Positions 17,848 through 24,824 of a stretch of 64,000 nt of DNA are shown here, piece after piece. Under the pieces are notes generated by a model. That model ran no database searches. It was not told where the DNA came from and saw only the letters and a program-made list of their open reading frames with translations. A program made the position numbers and the translations under genes. Origin of the DNA: Myxococcales bacterium (GTDB lineage Bacteria; Myxococcota_A; Polyangia; Polyangiales; Polyangiaceae); NCBI GenBank assembly GCA_016794345.1, contig JAEUKE010000117.1, positions 62,001 through 126,000 of the forward strand, read 5' to 3'. Within the stretch, counting starts at the first letter, position 1; every line of letters starts with the position of its first letter.

Positions 17848-18690
17848 GTGCACGACAAGCTCTTCGTCCAGTTCTACCTGCAGAACGTCACGGGTGAGGT
17901 GCGCGTCAACGGTATCCCTGTCCATTCGGTCCCCGAGGAGCTCGCCGCGACCGACCAGACCATCCCCGTGAACGGCTTCATCGTCGCCGGCATGAACGCG
18001 GTGGACCTCGTCCTCGACATGGAGGGCAGCCCGTCGGTGTGCACGCGCCGGCGCGAGAAGAAGGCGAACAAAGACGCCATGGCGATGATCCGCGTCCTCC
18101 GGTTCCCGAGCGACGGCGGTCCGGTGTTCGCGATGCCCATCCCCGCCAACATCGTGGCGTACCGCGAGTGGCTCGGCGAAAAGGACGAGTCGGAGGAGGC
18201 GCCGCGCGTCGTCTCCCTCGCGTTCGACGTCGGCGCAGGGTTCGGAGGCCCATGGGCCTGGCAGTCAGCGCCGAAGCTGAAGCTGGATACACAGACGATC
18301 GAGGAGGCTCGTGTGATCTGTGAGCACGTGCGCGCCGCGATCGTGAGCGGGAACACCTCGGAGCTGCTCCGGCTGGCGGAGATCCGCTTTCGCGAGGTAG
18401 GCGAGGCCTTCGGCGCGACGAGCGACGCGGAGGACATCGCGCAGCTCGAGCGCTGGATCCAGCAGTACGAGAAGGAGCCCGATCGGGTCCTGCCGATCGA
18501 TCCCCTCGCCTTCGACTTCCGGCTCGTCGCCGACGACCGCATCCTCCAGCCGCTCAACAAGGACTGGTCCCACCCGGTCCGGATGAACCAGGCTGTCACC
18601 GATCAGGACGACAACCCCATGGGCGAGATGGAGCTGCCGTATTCTCTCCTGCTCGCCCGCGTCGGCGGCAAGCTCGCCATCGTTCGCTGA
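17848..18690 (+). CDS. Hypothetical protein following the candidate T6SS cargo (possible immunity protein)
   Basis: 280 residues, cytosolic by sequence (no signal or membrane span). The start is the GTG at 17848, the only plausible codon between the upstream stop (26 bp before) and the conserved-looking LFVQFYLQNVTGEVRVNGI. The N-terminal half looks like a beta sandwich with VNGIPVHSVP and PVNGFIVAGMNAVDLVLDME. The C-terminal half is helical (TIEEARVICEHVRAAI) and ends DNPMGEMELPYSLLLAR. Family not recognised. As the last gene of the run and adjacent to the cargo candidate it may be the cognate immunity protein, but it lacks a periplasmic signal. The stop lies inside a perfect palindrome shared with the facing gene. 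Confidence 0.75.
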   Translation: MHDKLFVQFYLQNVTGEVRVNGIPVHSVPEELAATDQTIPVNGFIVAGMNAVDLVLDMEGSPSVCTRRREKKANKDAMAMIRVLRFPSDGGPVFAMPIPANIVAYREWLGEKDESEEAPRVVSLAFDVGAGFGGPWAWQSAPKLKLDTQTIEEARVICEHVRAAIVSGNTSELLRLAEIRFREVGEAFGATSDAEDIAQLERWIQQYEKEPDRVLPIDPLAFDFRLVADDRILQPLNKDWSHPVRMNQAVTDQDDNPMGEMELPYSLLLARVGGKLAIVR

Positions 18691-18708
18691 CAGTCTCGTC
18701 AGCGAACG
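18681..18708. terminator. Perfect palindrome spanning both stop codons of convergent genes
   Basis: CGTTCGCTGAC at 18681-18691, loop AGTCTC, and GTCAGCGAACG at 18698-18708: an 11-bp perfect stem with a 6-nt loop. Both facing genes end with the codons GTT CGC TGA within the arms. It probably acts as a bidirectional terminator, although no T-tract follows on either strand. Confidence 0.75.
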
Positions 18709-21044
18709 ACGCGCGCGAGCGCGACGACCTTGAGCGCGGCGGCGTGTGACTCGTATTGGTCCGCCTGGAAATGCGCCTCCGCGAGGAGACGCACCCGCAG
18801 CTGGCGGAAGAGCGGGAGCTTCTGCGCCACGGCCCACGGGATGTAGGTGGGGACGCCGGTGCTGCCGCCCGAGAAATGCAGGAGACCACGCGCGTGGGGT
18901 GCCCCGAAGACCTCGCGCTTCTGGAGCGCGCGCTTCTCGAGGAGCACACGCTCGGTCTGCTCGTCGAGGAACGACGCCGCGACCGGGCGGTTCGCGTTCC
19001 GGAAGGCCTCGCGGACCCGCGCCGTCATGGCCGTCGCGACCTCCGCCGAGGCGAGGTCCGCGTTCTTGAAGAACGCCGAGGCGGACTCCACCGCGTTCTT
19101 GAGCGGCTCGTCGGTGTCGGTGAATGGGCGCGCCGACGTCACGGTGGCCTTCAGCGTCTCGATCTCGTCGAAGTCGAAGCGGACCTCGCCGCCCAGCAGC
19201 AAGAGCTGGGGCAAGAAGCGGCCGTCTTGCCGCAGCGACTCCAGGAGCGCCGCGTCGAGCGCGCTCTGTGCGCCGGTCGTCCCCTTCGAGAGCACGGCGA
19301 AGATCTCCCGCTGCTCCTCCAGCTGGGCGGGCTCGTCCGCGAGCTCGGGGTGATCGAGGTCCGGGTCGAACTTCACCAGGTCGATCTTGTCGAGGATCTT
19401 CTTCCACTCGGGCTTGCGCCGCACGCGCGGAAGGATGTCCGGCGAATACCAGATCACCTGGAGCACATCGCCCTCGAACGCGGGTCGCACGAGGCCGGGC
19501 TGGCCGAGGGCTCGCGGATCGGCAGCCGCGTTCGACGCGCTGACCAATCCGCCGAGCGCGGCCGCGCTGCCATGCGCGGGGACGACCGCAGGCGGCGCGA
19601 CGGGCGCCGGCGCCGTCCAGGGCTCAGGCGCACGCGGCTCCTCGAACCGGGCCGAGGGCGCAGGTTGCCTCGACCAATCCTCGAGCGACGTGGCGACCGC
19701 GGCGAAGGCGACCGTGCCGACGGGTGAGGTGGGCATCGGCGGGCGCGCGCCCGGGACCAGCGGCGCTGGCGGCACAGGCGCGGAGGCGGCTCCGCTGCTC
19801 GGCGGTGAGACGCTGGGAGCCGCGCCCCCGAACGGAAGCCCGCCCGACGCGGGCCCTGCCGCGGGCAGCGCGCGAGTCGCCCCCGGAGGCGCGAACGGGA
19901 GGGCGCCCGTACGCGGGTCCGGCGCGAGCGAGGAGAACGGCAGCGCGACGGTCGCCTTCTTCACCTCGCGGGCGGGTCGAGCGGCGGAGGGCGGCGTCGC
20001 CCACTCGGTCGCCACCGGGGGAATGTCGGCAATCGTCTCGCGGCCAGTCACCTCCGGCGCGGCCGGCGCAGCGGCGGCGTGCTCGACCGTGCGCCAGCTC
20101 GGAGCCGGCCGCTCCGCCTCGACGGTCACGCGGTAGAGCTCGGCCTCGTGCTCGAGGGCGAAATGGCCGCGCCAAGTGATGAAGAGGAGACACCGCTCGG
20201 TGTCGATCCAGAGCGTGTCGGCGCGCATCATCGGTCGCTCCTGGCCCCCTCGGCGCTGGACGACCACGCGCGGGCGCACGCCCGGCAGCGTCACGTGCAG
20301 CTTGTCGAAGCGCGGATGGAGATGCTCGAGGAGGATCGCGGCGTCCTCCGGGATGCGATCGATCTGCTGGTCGGGCGGCGCGCAGTTGAAGTAGCCGAGG
20401 TCGAAGCCTTCCGGGATCGGCTCACCCGCCCAACCATGGGGTCCGAAGGTGTGAAACCCGAGCTTGTCGGCGCGCAGCTTCCACGTGGCGCAGATGGGGC
20501 CGAAGCCGGCGGGCTCGGGCAGCGCGGTGGTCTCGGACGCCTTGCCCGCAGGGACGAGGTTCGGGAGCGGCGCGCGGCCGTACGCGTCGCGGCTGGTTGC
20601 GCGCAGTCCGACGGGGTTCCAGCTCCCGGGGCCTCCGGCGGTCTTCTCGTAGAGGAGCGGGATGCGTTGGAAGCGGGGGCCTTGGTAGACAGTCCCGTCA
20701 GGACCGACGGCGCGGTCGCCGAGGACCTCGACGCGCTTGTCGATGGGCTCGATCGCGAGGCGGGCGACGACGTGCGTCGCCCCGCGGTCGTCGTTGGCGT
20801 ACGCGTTGCCTGTGACGACGACGTCGCAGCGAGGCTTGGAGGGCACGACCTCGTTGGCCCAGAGGAGGCTGCGGCTGGGGTCGTCGTTGAGGAAGGTGTC
20901 CTCCTTGACGATGCCCTCCTGGGTCTTGGCGAGCTCGAGCTCCCCGGGCTCGAGGACAAACGTCGCTTTCGTCACCACCGTGACCAGGTGGGAACGTGGA
21001 CGCGGCTGCCAGGCCAGGACCTCGTGCGGGAGCACGGTGCTCAC
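18699..21044 (-). CDS. DUF2169-domain protein, predicted T6SS adaptor
   Basis: 781 residues. Residues ~1-330 match the DUF2169 style (HLVTVVTKATFVLEPGELEL, then NEVVPSKPRCDVVVTGNAY, and GFGPICATWKLRADK with NCAPPDQQI). A Pro/Ala/Ser-rich linker covers ~330-540, and a helical C-terminal domain covers ~560-781 with VLQVIWYSPDILPRVRR. DUF2169 proteins are known as one class of T6SS cargo adaptor, for example beside Agrobacterium tde2. The GTG at 21044 is favoured because the conserved region starts 6-10 residues later and TATCTT lies 9 nt upstream. The gene faces the VgrG island with only 8 bp between stops, so the two units share a terminator but not a promoter. Confidence 0.85.
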   Translation of the reverse strand: MSTVLPHEVLAWQPRPRSHLVTVVTKATFVLEPGELELAKTQEGIVKEDTFLNDDPSRSLLWANEVVPSKPRCDVVVTGNAYANDDRGATHVVARLAIEPIDKRVEVLGDRAVGPDGTVYQGPRFQRIPLLYEKTAGGPGSWNPVGLRATSRDAYGRAPLPNLVPAGKASETTALPEPAGFGPICATWKLRADKLGFHTFGPHGWAGEPIPEGFDLGYFNCAPPDQQIDRIPEDAAILLEHLHPRFDKLHVTLPGVRPRVVVQRRGGQERPMMRADTLWIDTERCLLFITWRGHFALEHEAELYRVTVEAERPAPSWRTVEHAAAAPAAPEVTGRETIADIPPVATEWATPPSAARPAREVKKATVALPFSSLAPDPRTGALPFAPPGATRALPAAGPASGGLPFGGAAPSVSPPSSGAASAPVPPAPLVPGARPPMPTSPVGTVAFAAVATSLEDWSRQPAPSARFEEPRAPEPWTAPAPVAPPAVVPAHGSAAALGGLVSASNAAADPRALGQPGLVRPAFEGDVLQVIWYSPDILPRVRRKPEWKKILDKIDLVKFDPDLDHPELADEPAQLEEQREIFAVLSKGTTGAQSALDAALLESLRQDGRFLPQLLLLGGEVRFDFDEIETLKATVTSARPFTDTDEPLKNAVESASAFFKNADLASAEVATAMTARVREAFRNANRPVAASFLDEQTERVLLEKRALQKREVFGAPHARGLLHFSGGSTGVPTYIPWAVAQKLPLFRQLRVRLLAEAHFQADQYESHAAALKVVALARVVR

Positions 21045-21053
21045 GATCCGAGC

Positions 21054-21059
21054 AAGATA
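21054..21059 (-). promoter_or_regulatory. -10-like hexamer TATCTT, likely leaderless start of the DUF2169 gene
   Basis: Minus-strand TATCTT, preceded by GC, ends 9 nt before the GTG at 21044. There is no ribosome binding site, which fits a leaderless transcript. Confidence 0.5.
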
Positions 21060-21130
21060 GCGCAGTTGCCTGTCGCTCGGGCGGGGATGGCGCCTTCTCC
21101 GCAGATCCGTGTCTCCGGACGCGGAGCCGC

Positions 21131-21375
21131 TCGGGCAGGGAGGGGGGTGGCTCTTCTCCTTCGCTACGTCTCGCCGGGCGCGTTGCCGCTCGGGCGGGAG
21201 GGGTTGGCCCTTCTCCTTCGCTACGTCTCGCCCGTCCCTCCGGCGCATAGGGCTCGGCGGCCTGCCACGGCCGCCGAGAGCCAAGCCCAGAGGGTATGGA
21301 GCTGCCTTCGGGACATACTCACTCCGCTTCGGAGAAGGGCCAACCCCTCCCGCCCTCGCTTTCGCGAACCAAGGA
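21131..21375 (+). repeat. Long dispersed repeat, left arm
   Basis: About 245 bp that recurs in reverse orientation at 23795-24042 with few mismatches. It is built from two GC modules ending CTTCTCCTTCGCTACGTCTC, a palindrome (CTCGGCGGCC, loop TGCCAC, GGCCGCCGAG at 21253-21278), and an AT-richer core with GGGACATACTCACTCCGC. Short frames through it are not genes. It lies directly upstream of the DUF2169 gene and fills most of the 21045-21620 gap. Confidence 0.85.
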
Positions 21376-21570
21376 GAGCGGCCTGCCACGGCCGCCGAGA
21401 GCCAAGCCCGAAGGGTATGGAGCTGCCTTCGGGACATACTCACTCCGCTTCGGAGAAGGGCCAACCCCTCCCGCCCTCGCTTTCGCGAACCAAGGAGAGC
21501 GGCGTGCGGGACATACTCACTCCGCTTCGGAGAAGGCGCCCCCCTCCCTGCCCTCGCTCACGCAAACCAG
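21258..21570 (+). repeat. Tandem 121-bp repeat, two units plus a truncated third
   Basis: Unit 1 is 21258-21378 and unit 2 is 21379-21499, nearly identical, each starting CGGCCTGCCACGGCCGCC and ending GAACCAAGGAGAG. A shortened third copy from 21500 keeps only the GGGACATACTCACTCCGC core and its flank, with an internal deletion. The first unit overlaps the left arm of the long inverted repeat. Confidence 0.9.
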
Positions 21571-21620
21571 TCCAACTCTCGCTTCCCTGACTCCCGTTCG
21601 CACGCGCGCGGTGATGCGAG

Positions 21621-22923
21621 TCAGAAGCGGCCGGCGCAGGCGCTCGTGCGCAGTTGCTCGCCCCGCAGGCGCGCGTAGGCTGTCTCCCCAACCCCGTTCG
21701 CGACGAACGCTGCGTAGCCTTCGACATCGAAGCGGTCGTGGTGCACGACAACGCGCCTGCCGAGGTAGACGGGGCCGAAGACCTGCGGGAGGTCGCCCGG
21801 AATCTGGAGGTGCGGGACAAGCTGGCTCTCGGTGCCTTCGGGGACCGGCGCCCAGAGGCGCGCGCCATCCAGCTCGATCGCGAGCCCGTCGCCTGATTCC
21901 TCGAATGCACCCGAGGGATCGGCGGCGACCATCACGTAGGAGCTGTCGTCCTCTGCGAGGAGCACGCGGCGCAGGCGTGTGGGGATCCAGGTCGCACTCT
22001 CGGCGATGGACAGGCTGGCTTCGTGGCAGACGGCGTCGCTGCCCGGTCCGTCGAGCCAGACGGTCAAGGAACCCACGACGTCACCGAGCGGCAGCGTGGG
22101 TAGATTGAGCTGCAGCGTCAAAGGGAGTGTGACGCCGTAGGCTGGGAGTCCGTCGATGGCCTCTTGGTAGGCGTGGGCAGGTTGACGCCAGACAATGCCG
22201 CCAAGGACGGTTCCGAGCGACCACCCGGCAATCGTCGCGATCTCGAGATCCACCGTCCGGCGCTCGATGGGCGTGGAAGGAAAGAGCACGGTCGCGACCG
22301 CGTCCGGCACGTGCGTGATTTCGACGGCGTCGAACGCGAGGAGTCGTTGGTTCTCGTCGCGCGCCGGGCCGACGACGGAAGACGACGGGGAGAACGAGCA
22401 CCCGGTGTACCCGTCGACCTCGAACGGAGCAGGCTCGCTCTGCCAGCCGGAGCCACCGCCACAAGCGAGCCCGACCGCATAGGCGTCCGCACCCGGCAGA
22501 AGCGCCTGCCCGACCTCGACTCGAATGGCCGGGTTCGGATTGGTGGGTGGAAGGGCGGAGCCGATGTAGAACCGGACTTGAGCCACGTCTTCGGTGACCC
22601 GCACGGTCTCGAGCCGCCAAGGTCCCTCCACGTCCTGGGATTCCCAGAGGACGCTGACGTAGTCACCCGGGTGCGCCTCCACGTGCAGGCCGTCCCGGAG
22701 CGAGACCTCTCGCGTTCGAAGCTCGCCTGCTTCGGTATGAACGAGGACGTCGAGCGCCTCGCGGGTCTCACCACGCTGGCCGACGACGTGAACCAGGACG
22801 CGGGGCGCTCGAGGGCGGCGCGCCGGCGCTGCCTCCCTCACCTTGCGGGGTACGAACGACCTCGCTGTCGCAGGCGACGAGCGCGAGCAGGAGGAGCGAC
22901 AGGCTCGGGAGGAGCGGACGCAT
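21621..22923 (-). pseudogene. Lipoprotein gene with an apparent single-base frameshift
   Basis: The 5' part (22923 to about 22800) encodes a clear lipoprotein signal, MRPLLPSLSLLLLALVAC, with lipobox LVAC followed by DSEVVRTPQGEGGSAGAP. That frame stops at 22768. The ~390-residue body lies one frame over and runs to 21621 (RVLVHVVGQRGETREALDVL at its start, Cys-containing end RTSACAGRF). It has no start codon of its own near its beginning. Removing one base from the GGGG run at 22802-22805 joins them smoothly as SSA-RVLVHV. The cause may be a real inactivating slip or a sequencing error. The body is beta-rich and has no recognised domain. It lies between the arms of the long inverted repeat. 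Confidence 0.75.
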
Positions 22924-22982
22924 GGTGAGATCAAAGCCGATGTGGATGGAGGCGCGTCGACGTTGCTGCTCAAAGTGGATCA

Positions 22983-23090
22983 ACGGCCCGCTCGGGCGGG
23001 CAGGGGGGCGCCTCCCTGCCCGAGCGGCCTCCGCGTCCGGCGAGACGGAACGAAGGAGAAGGCGCCCCCCTGCCCGCCCGAGCGCCGGCT
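22983..23090. repeat. Short relative of the dispersed GC repeat
   Basis: Contains GCCCGCTCGGGCGGGCAGGG and, facing it, a GAACGAAGGAGAAGGCGCCC module like those in the long arms at 21131-21375 and 23795-24042. It fills the gap between two divergent lipoprotein genes. Confidence 0.6.
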
Positions 23091-23095
23091 AAGAT
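23090..23095 (+). promoter_or_regulatory. -10-like hexamer TAAGAT before the 23106 gene
   Basis: TAAGAT preceded by GGC ends 10 nt before the ATG at 23106. It overlaps the alternative ATG at 23094, which argues for the later start. Confidence 0.45.
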
Positions 23096-23105
23096 GCCCC
23101 GCCTC

Positions 23106-23717
23106 ATGCAGATCGACGCCGCTCGCTTCTTCGCGTTGGTCGCGGCCATCACGGCTGCGTGCAGCGGCGCCGACCCGGACGCGCAGCACGGTCAGGCACC
23201 GCTCGAACCCGCGGCGAGCCTCGCGACGCCTCCGGGAAGCGACACACCACCGCGCTCCAACCCCGCGACCGATCCGGCGGTCGTCTGCGACCGGCGATGG
23301 GACGGGCCGAGCCCATGCGACGAGGTGCTCGTCGATCCCGCCCACCTCTGCTGGGACCTCGCGCGCGCTCTCTCGCCCGAAGACGGCGTTCGCGCGGCGG
23401 TGTGCCTCGAGCGCGAGGTCGGGGTGCACGGCCTCTGCGGCGGCCTTACGTATGACAGCGCCGTCTTGCTCTGCCTTCCGCCGGGTGTCGGAACGGAGAG
23501 CGACCTCGAGGCCTGCAGGCCGCTCGCCGCAAAGTGCTCCGCAGCGGTGGGCGATACGTGCGCCGGCTTCAGCGCCGCGCTGCTGCCTGATTTCCGTGCG
23601 AAGTTCGCAGAGATCCTCCGCAACACGGTGGCAATGCCCGCGACGACGCTGGCTGACGAGCGCGAGTGTCGCGAGACGCTGGCGACCGTGACGCAGTGGG
23701 CGGTCAGCCCGAAGTAG
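23106..23717 (+). CDS. Cys-containing putative lipoprotein, function unknown
   Basis: 203 residues from the ATG at 23106. The N-terminus MQIDAARFFALVAAITAAC is a lipoprotein signal with lipobox ITAAC. A low-complexity Pro/Ala/Ser linker follows to about residue 60, then a domain with nine cysteines (CDRRWDGPSPCDEVLV, then CLEREVGVHGLCGG, CLPPGVG, CRPLAAKCSA, DTCAGF) that probably forms disulfides in the periplasm or on the outer membrane. Family not recognised. It lies between the arms of a long inverted repeat and is divergent from the frameshifted lipoprotein gene. An ATG at 23094 would add four residues but overlaps the likely -10. Confidence 0.7.
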   Translation: MQIDAARFFALVAAITAACSGADPDAQHGQAPLEPAASLATPPGSDTPPRSNPATDPAVVCDRRWDGPSPCDEVLVDPAHLCWDLARALSPEDGVRAAVCLEREVGVHGLCGGLTYDSAVLLCLPPGVGTESDLEACRPLAAKCSAAVGDTCAGFSAALLPDFRAKFAEILRNTVAMPATTLADERECRETLATVTQWAVSPK

Positions 23718-23794
23718 AAGCAGCACGGCGATGGCGGACATGAGCGCGACGCCACCGCGCGCCGCTCTCCTTCGACGGCCGCGCATTCGGCGCC

Positions 23795-24042
23795 GCTTGG
23801 TTCGCGTGAGCGAGGGCGGGAGGGGTTGGCCCTTCTCCGAAGCGCAGTGAGTATGTCCCGAAGGCAGCTCCATACCCTTCGGGCTTGGCTCTCGGCGGCC
23901 GTGGCAGGCCGCCGAGCCCTATGCGCCGGAGGGACCGGCGAGACGGAGCGAAGGAGAAGGGCCAACCCCACCCGCCCGAGCGGCAACGCGCCCGGCGAGA
24001 CGGAGCGAAGGAGAAGAGCCAACCCCCTCCCCGCGCGAGCGC
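23795..24042 (-). repeat. Long dispersed repeat, right arm (inverted relative to 21131-21375)
   Basis: Reverse complement of the left arm over ~245 bp, with the same order of modules: GGTTCGCGTGAGCGAGGG end, GAGTATGTCCCGAAGGCAGC core, palindrome CTCGGCGGCC/GGCCGCCGAG, then two GAGACGGAGCGAAGGAGAAG modules. With the left arm it encloses 2.4 kb holding two lipoprotein genes. The rest of the 23718-24185 gap (24043-24185) shows no gene. Confidence 0.85.
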
Positions 24043-24185
24043 TCCCTATCGAGGCCCCGCCACCGAGGAGCGGCATGCCGCGCGCGCGAGGCGGTTCATG
24101 AGCCCGACACGCCTGCATTCTTCGCTCTTTCTGTAGCGCCGGCGCCGGTCATCCGATGGCACTCGAGTTGCCATCCGGGGGGTTC

Positions 24186-24824
24186 ATGACCACCTCGACA
24201 GCTCGCACGCTTCCCTCCCTCGTTCGGCTCACACTCCTCGCCGCCGCGTTCGCGAACATGGCGCTCCTGCTCGCGGTGGGCTGCGGGGACGACGGCGGCG
24301 ACTCCAGCTACGAGGACGATGACGGCGGCAGCGGCGCGTCCTCTCCGTCATCTGGCTCGGGCCCTTCGTGCGACCTCCAAGCAGACAAGTGGTACACCGA
24401 CTGCGACTCGGGCTGCGGAGACGTGATGGTCTGCCAGTCGTTCTGCAGCGACTGCGAGTTTCGGTGCATGGTGCCCTGCGTCGACAGCTCGGACTGCGAG
24501 GCAGTCGGAGCGGGCTCGTGCGAAGAGAGCACCTACGGCAGCAACCGGTGCAGCGCGGCTCCGACCCAGTGCCCCGGCGACGGCGGCAGCGGGTCGTCAT
24601 CGAGCGGCGGCGGCGCATGCGTCGAGGTCGGCGAGAGCTGCTCGATCAACGGCGACTGCTGCGACTTCGACTCCGGCAACGCGCTCTGTGTCACGTACGG
24701 CGACTATGGCGCCCTCTGCGGGGGCACCTGCAGCACGGCCGGCGACTGCGTGAGCGGGTGCTGCGTCGAAACGGATGGCCCGAGCTCGGTCTGCGCGCCG
24801 TCGGAGTTCTGCAGCGGCAACTGA
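24186..24824 (+). CDS. Cysteine-rich lipoprotein, low-complexity linkers
   Basis: 212 residues from the ATG at 24186, chosen because GGGGGGTTC precedes it and an earlier ATG (24156) adds no useful signal. The signal ends LLLAVGCGDD with lipobox AVGC. Acidic and Ser/Gly-rich linkers (DDGGDSSYEDDDGGSGASS and a GSGSSSSGGG spacer) separate two Cys-rich blocks. Block 1 covers ~60-130 (CDSGCGDVMVCQSFCSDCEF), and block 2 covers ~155-210 (CSINGDCCDFDSGNALC, then GDCVSGCCVETDG). About 27 cysteines suggest a disulfide-knotted, surface-exposed module as in many myxobacterial lipoproteins. Function unknown. Confidence 0.8.
   Translation: MTTSTARTLPSLVRLTLLAAAFANMALLLAVGCGDDGGDSSYEDDDGGSGASSPSSGSGPSCDLQADKWYTDCDSGCGDVMVCQSFCSDCEFRCMVPCVDSSDCEAVGAGSCEESTYGSNRCSAAPTQCPGDGGSGSSSSGGGACVEVGESCSINGDCCDFDSGNALCVTYGDYGALCGGTCSTAGDCVSGCCVETDGPSSVCAPSEFCSGN

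Noticed and set aside
21109..22108. Plus-strand frames through the repeat region with repeated peptides
   Set aside because: They only translate the tandem and inverted DNA repeats; no start signals or domain structure.
21131..24042. Insertion sequence or composite transposon
   Set aside because: Inverted arms are present but no transposase or integrase is encoded inside.
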